Positions 37,459 to 45,732 of a stretch of DNA of 50,635 nucleotides are shown piece after piece. The DNA comes from an uncultured Paraprevotella sp. (GTDB lineage Bacteria; Bacteroidota; Bacteroidia; Bacteroidales; Bacteroidaceae): assembly GCA_944321565.1 (NCBI GenBank), contig CALULT010000017.1, positions 1-50,635 of the forward strand, in the 5' to 3' direction. Under the pieces are notes generated by a model. That model ran no database searches, was not told the DNA's origin, and was given only the letters and a program-made list of their open reading frames with translations. The translations under genes and the position numbers were made by a program. The first letter of the stretch is position 1. Every line of letters starts with the position of its first letter.

Positions 37459-37459
37459 C
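37442..37459 (+). promoter_or_regulatory. Pho-box-like direct repeat upstream of the response regulator
   Basis: TTGTAAC (37442-37448) and TTGTAAC (37453-37459) are separated by four bases, an 11-bp period as in the E. coli Pho box. The repeats overlap the last codons of the PiT gene and lie just upstream of the expected -33 position. Confidence 0.45.
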
Positions 37460-37491
37460 ACAAGTTTCACACTCATGCAACAATTAACGAT

Positions 37492-37499
37492 TAATTTTG
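37492..37499 (+). promoter_or_regulatory. -7 element of the two-component pair
   Basis: TAATTTTG matches TAnnTTTG; start codon 37 bases downstream. Confidence 0.6.
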
Positions 37500-37535
37500 C
37501 ATCCGGATAAATCACTTTAAAAAGATACGGTTAGC

Positions 37536-38234
37536 ATGGATGTAAATTATAGGATACTTGTCGTGGACGATGAAGAGGATTTGTGCGACATCTTGAAGTT
37601 CAACCTGGAGAATGAAGGTTATGAGGTGGAAACGGCCAATTCCGCTGAGGAAGCATTGAAGATGGATTTGACGAAGTTCCACTTGCTGTTGCTCGACGTG
37701 ATGATGGGCGAGATTTCGGGCTTCAAAATGGCCAAGATGCTCAAACAGGTGCGCGAAACGCGGGACATTCCCATCATATTCCTCACGGCCCGCGACACGG
37801 AGAATGATGCCGTGACGGGTTTCACTTTGGGGGCTGACGATTACATTTCCAAGCCTTTTTCCTTGCGTGAGGTGCAGATGCGCATCAAGGCCGTGCTTCG
37901 CCGCACGGCTCCGCAGCGTTCCGTGCCGGCGGCTTATATCGGCTTCAAGGAACTGAAGTTGGATTTGAATAAAAAGGAAGCCGTGTTGTGTGGAGAAGTC
38001 TTGCAGTTGACCAAGACGGAGTTCGAAATCCTGCGCCTGTTGTTGGAAAACGAGGGACGCGTGTTTTCCCGCGCGGAAATCCTGCGGCGGATATGGAACA
38101 ACGATGCCGAGGTGCTCGACCGCACCGTGGATGTGAACATCACTCGGCTGCGGAAGAAGCTGGACGGCTATGGGAAATATGTGGTGACCCGCCTGGGTTA
38201 CGGTTATTGTTTCGACACTACGGTGAAGGACTGA
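37536..38234 (+). CDS. OmpR/PhoB-family response regulator
   Basis: A 232-residue regulator. The receiver domain (1-120) has acidic pocket D11/D12, phospho-acceptor D54 in LLLLDVMMGE, T84 in FLTARD and K106 in ISKPF. The winged-helix DNA-binding domain (about 130-228) shows LTKTEFEILRLLLENEGRVFSRAEIL and DRTVDVNITRLRKKL. Placed between a PiT transporter and a PhoR-like kinase, it is most likely the phosphate-limitation regulator PhoB; that role is inferred from context. Confidence 0.93.
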   Translation: MDVNYRILVVDDEEDLCDILKFNLENEGYEVETANSAEEALKMDLTKFHLLLLDVMMGEISGFKMAKMLKQVRETRDIPIIFLTARDTENDAVTGFTLGADDYISKPFSLREVQMRIKAVLRRTAPQRSVPAAYIGFKELKLDLNKKEAVLCGEVLQLTKTEFEILRLLLENEGRVFSRAEILRRIWNNDAEVLDRTVDVNITRLRKKLDGYGKYVVTRLGYGYCFDTTVKD

Positions 38235-38235
38235 A

Positions 38236-40017
38236 ATGAAGAAACTTTCCTTTAGCCATTATCTGTTTTTCTCCGTCATCGCAATCTATTGTGTGTTCGT
38301 GACGAGCTTCCTCTATTACCAATACCATCGCGAGAAGACTCATAAGGTGGAGTTGCTCAATTCCACTTTGACGATGTTCAACGCATTCCTGTACGAGCAT
38401 TTGTCGGACTCCACGATTGATGTGGGGGAGTGTGTGCGGCAGTATGGCGACCGTAGGCATTTGTATAATTTGCGCGTGACCCTCATTGACCGGAGTGGCA
38501 AGGTGCTGTATGACAATGATATCGAAGCAAAAGATGTGAAAGAGAACCATCTTGACCGTGAAGAGATACAACAGGCATTGGTGGAGGGAAACGGTTATTC
38601 CATCAAGCGGGAATCGGCAACATTGGAGGAACCTTTCTTCTATTCGGCCAGCTATTTCCCAGACAAAAGGTTGTTCATCCGCAGTGCTTTGCCGTATGAC
38701 ACGGATTTGATTGCCATGTTGAATGCGGACAAGGGATATTTGTGGTTTTCTTTTTTGTTGTCGGCCATCTTGTTCCTCGTGTTCTATAATCTGACGGCTC
38801 GTCTTGGCGCGATGATTACGCAGCTGCGCGTGTTTGCCAGCCGTGCCGACCAGGACGAAACGATGGACATGGACGATTTGAAAGGGCTCGGGAACACCGA
38901 CCTTGGGCAGATTTCCCGCCATATCGTGGACATTTACACTCGTTTGCGTAAGACGAAAGATGATTTGTTCCGCGAGCGCGAGAAACTGATTACCCATTTG
39001 CAGATTTCCAATGAAGGGTTGGCTATTTTCAATGCAGGACGTGACGTGGTGCTGGCCAACGGGCTTTTCATGCAATACATCAACTTGATTTCCGACCGAA
39101 ACATAGGGGCGGTGGAGGAGGCTTTCCAAGTGAAGGAACTGCAGCCGTTAATGGATTTCATCAAGATGTCGCGAGAAAACTTCACTCAGGGGGAGTTGCG
39201 CCAGAAACTGTTGGTGGTGGACAAGAACGGTTATGTGTTCAACCTTTCTGTTGCACTTTTCGTGGACAACAGCTTCGAAATTTCGATTTCCGACATTACC
39301 AAGCAGGAGGAACAGGCGCGGATGAAACAGCAAATCACGCAAAACATCGCCCATGAGTTGAAGACTCCGGTGAGCAGCATACAAGGTTATCTGGAGACCA
39401 TACTGAACACTCCCGGCCTTCCGCCCGAGATGCTCCGCAAGTTTTTGGAGCGTTGCTTCGCGCAGAGCAACCGGCTCACGCACCTGTTGCAGGACATTTC
39501 CACCCTGACCCGTATGACCGAGGCGGGGCATATGATTGAAGTGGCCGATGTGGATTTGTCGCCAATGATTCATAACATCGTGGCCGAGCTTGCGCTTAAA
39601 CTGGAAGAACGTGAGATGACGGTGGATGTGAATGTGCCGGACAAACTGGTCATCCAGGGAAACTCTTCTTTGCTTTATTCCATCTTCCGCAATCTGATGG
39701 ATAATGCCATCGCCTATGCAGGAGTGGGGACGCACGTGAACATCGTGTGCTATGCCGAGGACGAGGAGAGTTTCTACTTTTCGGTCAGCGACGATGGGGT
39801 CGGCGTGGCTCCCGAACACCTCGGGCGGCTGTTCGAACGTTTTTACCGGGTGGACAAGGGGCGCAGCCGCAAGTTGGGCGGCACCGGCTTAGGGTTGGCC
39901 ATCGTGAAAAACGCCGTGTTGTTCCATGGCGGGAACATCAATGCCCGCCCTACAGGTAGCACAGGCCATGGCTTGGAGTTCATTTTCACACTGAAAAAGA
40001 AAAAGAACAACGGGTAG
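38236..40017 (+). CDS. Sensor histidine kinase, PhoR-like
   Basis: A 593-residue membrane kinase: helix one (about 8-27), an extracytoplasmic sensor region (about 28-170) containing DRSGKVLYDND, helix two (about 173-193), a linker with PAS-like sequence (about 250-355), then HisKA with phospho-acceptor H373 in NIAHELKTPVSSIQGYLE and the HATPase domain with N box NLMDNAIAYA, G1 DDGVGV, F box LFERFYRVDKGRSR and G2 GGTGLGLAIV. It starts one base after the regulator's stop. The architecture is that of PhoR/KinE kinases in Bacteroidetes. Confidence 0.93.
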   Translation: MKKLSFSHYLFFSVIAIYCVFVTSFLYYQYHREKTHKVELLNSTLTMFNAFLYEHLSDSTIDVGECVRQYGDRRHLYNLRVTLIDRSGKVLYDNDIEAKDVKENHLDREEIQQALVEGNGYSIKRESATLEEPFFYSASYFPDKRLFIRSALPYDTDLIAMLNADKGYLWFSFLLSAILFLVFYNLTARLGAMITQLRVFASRADQDETMDMDDLKGLGNTDLGQISRHIVDIYTRLRKTKDDLFREREKLITHLQISNEGLAIFNAGRDVVLANGLFMQYINLISDRNIGAVEEAFQVKELQPLMDFIKMSRENFTQGELRQKLLVVDKNGYVFNLSVALFVDNSFEISISDITKQEEQARMKQQITQNIAHELKTPVSSIQGYLETILNTPGLPPEMLRKFLERCFAQSNRLTHLLQDISTLTRMTEAGHMIEVADVDLSPMIHNIVAELALKLEEREMTVDVNVPDKLVIQGNSSLLYSIFRNLMDNAIAYAGVGTHVNIVCYAEDEESFYFSVSDDGVGVAPEHLGRLFERFYRVDKGRSRKLGGTGLGLAIVKNAVLFHGGNINARPTGSTGHGLEFIFTLKKKKNNG

Positions 40018-40082
40018 TCTTTCTGCACGGATTCCGAAAAGGCTTTTGGCAATGTGTGGGTATTTCTCCCCCCCCAAAAAAA

Positions 40083-40127
40083 CTTTTGGCCGGGGCAAAC
40101 CGAATGGGCTTGCTCGTTGGCCAAAAG
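40083..40127. terminator. Bidirectional terminator between convergent operons
   Basis: CTTTTGGCC (40083-40091) pairs with GGCCAAAAG (40119-40127); GCAA and TTGC inside extend the stem. T and A runs flank it, so it can serve both the kinase gene and the minus-strand TlpA operon. Confidence 0.75.
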
Positions 40128-40148
40128 CTGCTATATGGGATTTGGGGG

Positions 40149-41312
40149 CTACTGGTTAATCTCACCAATCATCCGGGCGATTTTGGCATCTAAAGTTTTG
40201 GGATGGCCAAAAGCGGCAATCTTTCCTTCATGCACGACAAACACGAAGGGGATGAATTCCACTCCATATTTGTCTGCGAGAATACCCATCTGTTCGCTCG
40301 GTACTAGCCATTGGGGCCAAGGCATCTGTTCTTCCTGCATGGCTTTTATCCAGTCGGCGCGTTTCTCGTCCACCGAAATGCTTAGGACGTCCAGCTTGTC
40401 GCCGTATTTTTCATGCAAGGCACGGACTTTGGGAATAGCCGAGCGGCAAGGCCCACACCATGAAGCCCAGATGTCCACCAACACAGGTTTGTCTTGCGGC
40501 ACGAGGGAGGAAAACATCCGCTTTGCACCAGTGGAATCCACCACTCCGAAGTCGCTGAAGGGGGTACCGAGTGCATGTTTTCGTGCACGTTGAAGGGCTT
40601 TTTGCAGTCGTGCCGCGCGTGCGGTGTCGGGTGTTGTGCCGGCTGCGCGTTCTATGCCATCGATTTCTTCCTGGGTGTATTGGTAAACCCCGGCAAGATG
40701 TTTGACGGCAAGGTAGGTCGCCAGCGTTTCTCCTGTATGGCGTGCCATATAGGCCATTTCTGCGGAATCTTGTCGTGCCTCGGCATCATTGATGCGTTTG
40801 TCCGCCTTGTCAATGTTTTCTTCCGTAAATTCCATCTTGCCGCCCCATTTGGCCATCAAGGCGTCCGAGTAGGCTTTTGCGAACGGTGCGATTTCTTTCT
40901 CATACTGTTCGTAGCGTTGCTGTTCGGGGCACTCCGAAGTGATGGCCAGGTTCAATTGTTTTTCACCTTCTTTTTGGATGAAGGCTTTGTATTCGGCATT
41001 GTCCACCACGAAGTCTGCGGAAATACTGGGGATAACTCCCCAGTATTTTACGGCCACGGTGTCCGTGTTAATGGCTATCATGGCCATGACAGGGTATGCG
41101 GTGTGCCCTTCAATCCGGAGTTTTCCGTTGGCGACAGTGCCTTCGGCCAGGACAAACCCCGGATTTTCCTGGGTGACTTCTTGGTTATACACGTATGCTT
41201 TGGCGTTTTCCACTAAATCGGGTGATTCGCAAGTGATGACAAATCCGTTTTGAGCCATGCTTTGTGTTGCGAAAGCCCATAGTCCCGGAATGATAAGTTG
41301 TTTGATGTGCAT
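40149..41312 (-). CDS. TlpA-like thiol-disulfide oxidoreductase with DUF4369-type N-terminus
   Basis: A 387-residue secreted protein. Signal peptide ends near SMAQ; the N-terminal part (about 22-130) is the beta-rich DUF4369-like region, then helices, and the C-terminal thioredoxin fold (about 250-385) holds WCGPC with C286 and C289. It likely keeps periplasmic or surface cysteines reduced or exchanges disulfides. It is the last gene of the eight-gene sigma/FecR/SusCD operon and a tandem paralogue of the gene before it. Confidence 0.9.
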   Translation of the reverse strand: MHIKQLIIPGLWAFATQSMAQNGFVITCESPDLVENAKAYVYNQEVTQENPGFVLAEGTVANGKLRIEGHTAYPVMAMIAINTDTVAVKYWGVIPSISADFVVDNAEYKAFIQKEGEKQLNLAITSECPEQQRYEQYEKEIAPFAKAYSDALMAKWGGKMEFTEENIDKADKRINDAEARQDSAEMAYMARHTGETLATYLAVKHLAGVYQYTQEEIDGIERAAGTTPDTARAARLQKALQRARKHALGTPFSDFGVVDSTGAKRMFSSLVPQDKPVLVDIWASWCGPCRSAIPKVRALHEKYGDKLDVLSISVDEKRADWIKAMQEEQMPWPQWLVPSEQMGILADKYGVEFIPFVFVVHEGKIAAFGHPKTLDAKIARMIGEINQ

Positions 41313-41324
41313 GATGTCGTTATG

Positions 41325-42521
41325 TTATGGGTTGAGTAAGTTGTCGATGACCTTTTCCAATGAGGCCGGTGTGCCTGAGGCTATGATTTTCCCGTCGTTT
41401 ATCACAATCATGAACGGGATGAACTCCAGCCCGTAGTTTTCTGATAGGACTGTTTGTCCTTCAGCAGTGGCCAGGGTTTGTGTCCAAGGCATTTTTTCCT
41501 CGGCCATGGCCTTTTCCCAGTCTTTCTTGTTCCGGTCCACCGACAGGGAGATGATTTGCAGGCGGTCGCCATACTTCTCGTGGAGCGCGGTGACTTCGGG
41601 AATGGCCGCACGGCAGGGGCCGCACCATGAGGCCCACATGTCAATCAGGGCGGGCTTTCCGTTTTGCAGGAGCTTGCCCAGCGTCGAGGCTGTGCCTTCC
41701 GGAGTCTCCACGGCGAAGTCCGTGTAGGGCGTGTCCAACAGGTATTTTCTCGCCCGTGCCAGCTTTTCGTTATAGGCTTTCATGAGTGGCGGGTTGTCCA
41801 CGGTGCCGATTTGCCGGACAAATGTTTCCAGTTCCCCGGCGGTGAACTTGAAAGCTCCTTCCAAGACTTCCGTGCCCAAGACCACAGCCATGGTTTCCCC
41901 GGTATGTGCGCGGGCGTAGGCTTGCCGTGCGGAATCCGTCCGGAGTTCGGCGTCGGCCATGGCTTTTTCCAGCTTTTGGGTTTCTTGTTCCGTGAGCTTG
42001 CGGTTGTCGTTTCTTCCGTATAATGCTTTCCACGCCTTGAACTGTTCCATTTCATAAGGGAAGAGCGTTTTGCGGTAGTCTGCAAACTGTGCCTGTTCCT
42101 TTGCGGACGTTTCGACGTGCACGTTCTTTTCCTTGAGCAGCGGCGACGACTGGTATTCATAGTCTAGGGCCACGCTGTCGATATGGGCTGCTGTGATGCG
42201 GTAAGTCCCGTTGACGAGCATGAAGTCCGCAGTGGCACGTTGGGGATAATCGCCTTGTGCCAATTCGGTGGCAAGTTGTTTGTCGATGACTAGGGTGGAG
42301 AGGACGGGGTAGGGGGCTTGTCCTTCCAACGTCACCCGTCCGTCTTCCACTGTGCCTGCGGCGAGGGGCGAATCTCCTCTTTTGTCATTTCGTGCGTCCA
42401 CGAGAATCGCTTTGACACCGTTTTTCATGCCGGGAATTTTCACCTCCACCACAAAACGGTCTTGCGCTTGCAGTGCATGGCCGCCACACAGGGCGGCCAT
42501 GCAAACCAATAGTCTTTTCAT
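41325..42521 (-). CDS. TlpA-like thiol-disulfide oxidoreductase, paralogue of the next gene
   Basis: A 398-residue relative of the downstream protein with the same layout: signal peptide ending ALQAQ, DUF4369-like region (about 22-125), helical middle, thioredoxin domain with WCGPC at C300/C303. The two share blocks such as KPALIDMWASWCGPCRAAIP and GLEFIPFMIVI. The gap between them is 12 bases. TlpA genes are frequent at the end of SusCD/metallohydrolase operons in Bacteroidales; the target disulfide is unknown. Confidence 0.9.
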   Translation of the reverse strand: MKRLLVCMAALCGGHALQAQDRFVVEVKIPGMKNGVKAILVDARNDKRGDSPLAAGTVEDGRVTLEGQAPYPVLSTLVIDKQLATELAQGDYPQRATADFMLVNGTYRITAAHIDSVALDYEYQSSPLLKEKNVHVETSAKEQAQFADYRKTLFPYEMEQFKAWKALYGRNDNRKLTEQETQKLEKAMADAELRTDSARQAYARAHTGETMAVVLGTEVLEGAFKFTAGELETFVRQIGTVDNPPLMKAYNEKLARARKYLLDTPYTDFAVETPEGTASTLGKLLQNGKPALIDMWASWCGPCRAAIPEVTALHEKYGDRLQIISLSVDRNKKDWEKAMAEEKMPWTQTLATAEGQTVLSENYGLEFIPFMIVINDGKIIASGTPASLEKVIDNLLNP

Positions 42522-42545
42522 CTTATTACACCTCTGTTAAATGGG

Positions 42546-43202
42546 TTATTCGTTTACGGCATCGCGGACGTAGCGCACACTGAGGCGCGTCTCTTCCGAG
42601 TTGATGCTTTGGCGCATCACTTGGTCGGTCACGGCGCATATCTTGCGGAAATAATAGCATTCCCCGGGATAAGCGTCTTTCGTGGATGTCCAATAACAGC
42701 CGTATTCTCCGTAGTAGTTCCAATCCTCCCAGCCGAAGCTGACGGAGGTGCACATGTAACCGTTGGTGGACATCGAAAGGCCGGTGCCACCGTCTGCCGC
42801 CGATTGTTTCATCAGCCACGCGCAGTTGCCGCGCCAGCCGAGGCTCGCGATGTCGCCTTCCGGCATGCCGAGGGCGCGTTCCAACGACTGCCAGTCCTCG
42901 TCGGTGGGCAGGCGCCAGCCTTCGGGACAATTGGCCAGTGCCTCGTCGATATAGTAGAAGTTGCCGTATTCTTCGATGCAGGCCAAAGCCTCTTCCGATT
43001 CGTCAAACGGTTCGCCACACTTCAAGTCGGCAGCCATCCAGTCCAGCCCGTCGATGCGCACCCACGGATATTCGTTGCCTTCCAGGTCGGTCATCGTGCC
43101 GGTGGCCGTGGGCGTGACCTGCGGCCTCTCGTCGTCGTCGCAGGCTGTCAGCCCGAATGCGGCCAGCAGGCAGGCGACGGGGATAAAAAGATATTTCTTC
43201 AT
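42546..43202 (-). CDS. FISUMP-domain lipoprotein
   Basis: A 218-residue lipoprotein with lipobox GLTAC (Cys21) and DDDE after it, a surface-export pattern. The rest is a FISUMP domain (Fibrobacter succinogenes major paralogous domain): TMTDLEGNEYPWVRIDGLDWMA at the start, CPEGWRLPTDEDWQSLERALG in the middle and LSVRYVRDA at the end. FISUMP proteins are exposed and of unclear function. Third from last in the minus-strand operon. Confidence 0.88.
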   Translation of the reverse strand: MKKYLFIPVACLLAAFGLTACDDDERPQVTPTATGTMTDLEGNEYPWVRIDGLDWMAADLKCGEPFDESEEALACIEEYGNFYYIDEALANCPEGWRLPTDEDWQSLERALGMPEGDIASLGWRGNCAWLMKQSAADGGTGLSMSTNGYMCTSVSFGWEDWNYYGEYGCYWTSTKDAYPGECYYFRKICAVTDQVMRQSINSEETRLSVRYVRDAVNE

Positions 43203-43226
43203 TTGTCTGTCGTTTTTATCGTGAAT

Positions 43227-44120
43227 TTATTCAATGACATAGCCATTGGCTTCCGCGAAGTTGTAGAGCCACGCGAACTTGCCGAGAATGCGCTCGTAGC
43301 CCGCCCATTCTTCTTCCAACTCTTGGCGGGAAGAGGCGAACATGGCATCGATGAAGTCTTCCATGTCGCTGTCTTGGTAGGGATACCACCACTCATCGCT
43401 CAGGTCTTGGATGAACCCTTGCTGGTGCCACACTTCCGGGTCTGTTTCGTAGAAGTCTGCGCCGTACCATTCTTCGCTGAAGGCGGCAAACCCTTTCGTG
43501 TCAGTGTCGGGGTCGGACAATTTTTTGTTGAGCATGTATTTGACCACATTGTCGCCGATTTCTTTTTCGGCTCCTGCCGAGGTGGAATTGCCCATGGCAA
43601 TGGCCATGCAGTCGAAAGAAGTGACCACGACCGGCCACGGGTCGGAATATGCATCTTCCCATGTGTCGGAATAGCTGTCATACTCCTTCCTGTTGATGCT
43701 GTGGACGAGCAGGATGCTGTAAGGATGCTCGTTTTTTATCCGTGCCAGGATGTTTTTGACAGCTGCGGCGTAATATTCCATTTCGTCCGGGTCTGTGATA
43801 TAGTCCAGCACGTAAAGGTAATCGTCGTTGGCGGTCAGGGTATAGCTTAAATTGATGGTTTCCACGTGATAGACGGGGCGGCCTTGTGCGTCAGTGCCTG
43901 TCTGTTCTTTGTGGAGCGTGTCGCTGAAAGCCAGGTTGATGCCTGTTTCTTCATAGAAATTGCGGCGGATGACAGACTCTGGGGCTGTCGCGTCGCCGGG
44001 GATGGCGAAATAGTTCGGTTCGTCGCCGGGCGTGGAAGCCAACTCGTCTTCCCCGCAAGCGGCGAGGAAAGGCAGGATGCAGCAGGCCATGCCTGCAAAT
44101 AAGATATTCCGTTTTGTCAT
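43227..44120 (-). CDS. SusCD-associated metallohydrolase-like lipoprotein lacking HExxH
   Basis: A 297-residue lipoprotein, lipobox FLAAC (Cys22) then GEDE. By operon position and by its C-terminal pattern (F..EWYG, W..QGFIQDLSDEWWYPYQDSDMEDFIDAMF) it resembles the substrate-import-associated zinc metallohydrolase lipoproteins found after SusD in such operons. I see no HExxH anywhere in it, so if the assignment is right it is a catalytically dead or highly divergent member. The assignment is inference; otherwise call it a lipoprotein of unknown function. Confidence 0.6.
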   Translation of the reverse strand: MTKRNILFAGMACCILPFLAACGEDELASTPGDEPNYFAIPGDATAPESVIRRNFYEETGINLAFSDTLHKEQTGTDAQGRPVYHVETINLSYTLTANDDYLYVLDYITDPDEMEYYAAAVKNILARIKNEHPYSILLVHSINRKEYDSYSDTWEDAYSDPWPVVVTSFDCMAIAMGNSTSAGAEKEIGDNVVKYMLNKKLSDPDTDTKGFAAFSEEWYGADFYETDPEVWHQQGFIQDLSDEWWYPYQDSDMEDFIDAMFASSRQELEEEWAGYERILGKFAWLYNFAEANGYVIE

Positions 44121-44141
44121 TTCCTTTTGTTTATGTATGGA

Positions 44142-45716
44142 TTAATACCAATCGTCTTCATAATCTTCATCGGTGATGTCCTCCGAAGTGATGACCGGAC
44201 GTGCCGGACGCGGGTTGCTGCCGATGCTGGGTTGCTGTTGTCTCACTTCTTCGGGGATGTCAAGTGTGTAGGCCGCGTCGTTTGGCTCCAACCGGTAGTG
44301 GTAGGTGGAAGTCCATTCTCCCCACGTACCGCCATATAGGCTGAAGACATGTTCGATGGTTTTGGACCAGGGCAGGCGTTCGCACACGGTATAGCGGCGC
44401 AGGTCGAACCAGCGCTGGCCTTCGAGGCAAAACTCCCGGGCACGTTCGTCGCGGATGAAGCTGATGAGGTCGTCTCCCGTCGCGCTGACATCCACGGTGG
44501 CCATGCGGTTGGCCAGGAATCGGGTCAATGTGGTTTTTGCCGTTCCTTCGTCGTTCAGGCAAGCGGCGGCTTCGGCCAGGTTCAGGTAGGCCTCTGAGTT
44601 GCGCAGCACGAAGCAGTCCGACATTTCGGCAGGCCGCCCCAACATGCCTGCAAACGTGTTATCGACTTTGCGCAGCGTGGGCAGGTTGTCTTCCGAGTCA
44701 TCGTAGGTGAAATAGCATCCGCGCCGCAGATCGTCCTGGCTGTATAAGGCGCACAGCTCGTCAGAGAGTTTGTATGTTGTGTAGTAGTCGCCGAGCAGAA
44801 TGGCCGCGGTCGTCATGTTGCCGCCCATGGAGAATACCAGTTCCGGACATTCCCGCGAGAAAGGGAATGCATCGGGCGACACGGTGGCCAGGTCGAGCAG
44901 CGTGGCGTTCAGGTCGATGGCCTTTTGGGCGTATGCCTTGGCGGTTTCCCAATCTTGCATGTAGAGGGCCACGCGGCTGCGGAAGATGTACACGGCGCGA
45001 AGCCCGGCGCGATAGGGCGACTTGTTGTCCGGATAAGCCTGCAGGCAGGTCTCCGCCATGTCCAGGTCGTTTACTATTTGGCGATAGACGGCGGCCACGC
45101 TGGCGCGGGCGAACTCCACGTCTTCCACGTATTCCGTCAGCTTGAGGGGGACTCCCGGCGTGGTTTCGGCCGTGGAAGGCGCGTAGGGCTTTCCGTAGAG
45201 GTTGACCAAAAAGTAATAATACACTCCGCGAAGGAAAGCGGCTTCGCCTTTCACGCGGTTGCGTTCGCGCATGGCTTCCTCGTCTGCGGCGGGCTGTTGG
45301 TCGATGGCGGCCAGGATCATGTTGCACGTGTTGACGCGTTCGTAGGCCAATGTCCACATCTCGCTGTCATCGTGCGCATTCCGTCCATGGAGGTCGCGTC
45401 CCACGAGTTGTTGCCACGTGTGGTAGCCGAACATGGTGCTGCGTACGCCGAACCAGTCCGGGTCATATTCGTCAACGTTTTCCTGCAGCTCGTCGGTCAT
45501 GAAATTGATGAACCAAAAGTTTGTTTCCGTGGGAGTTGGATAATTGTATGTCCCTTGGTCAATGAAATAGCCCGGGGTGAGGTAGCCGTCGCCGATGAGC
45601 AGTTCGTCCAGGTCTTCATAGCCCGTCACTTGGCTTTTGTCCTGAGAATATTCTTCCAGAAAGTCGCTGCACGAGGCGAGGAGAAGGCCGCAGAGGATAT
45701 AACTTATTTTTTTCAT
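44142..45716 (-). CDS. SusD/RagB-family lipoprotein of the sigma/FecR operon
   Basis: A 524-residue SusD-like protein, lipobox LLASC (Cys16). Signature blocks are AYERVNTCNMILAAID, RVKGEAAFLRGVYYYFLVNLYGKPY and FIRDERAREFCLEGQRWFDLRRYTV. The gene is intact even though its SusC partner immediately upstream is broken, so in this strain it would have no barrel to sit on unless another SusC accepts it. Confidence 0.94.
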   Translation of the reverse strand: MKKISYILCGLLLASCSDFLEEYSQDKSQVTGYEDLDELLIGDGYLTPGYFIDQGTYNYPTPTETNFWFINFMTDELQENVDEYDPDWFGVRSTMFGYHTWQQLVGRDLHGRNAHDDSEMWTLAYERVNTCNMILAAIDQQPAADEEAMRERNRVKGEAAFLRGVYYYFLVNLYGKPYAPSTAETTPGVPLKLTEYVEDVEFARASVAAVYRQIVNDLDMAETCLQAYPDNKSPYRAGLRAVYIFRSRVALYMQDWETAKAYAQKAIDLNATLLDLATVSPDAFPFSRECPELVFSMGGNMTTAAILLGDYYTTYKLSDELCALYSQDDLRRGCYFTYDDSEDNLPTLRKVDNTFAGMLGRPAEMSDCFVLRNSEAYLNLAEAAACLNDEGTAKTTLTRFLANRMATVDVSATGDDLISFIRDERAREFCLEGQRWFDLRRYTVCERLPWSKTIEHVFSLYGGTWGEWTSTYHYRLEPNDAAYTLDIPEEVRQQQPSIGSNPRPARPVITSEDITDEDYEDDWY

Positions 45717-45732
45717 GTTTCTGGTGTCTTTT

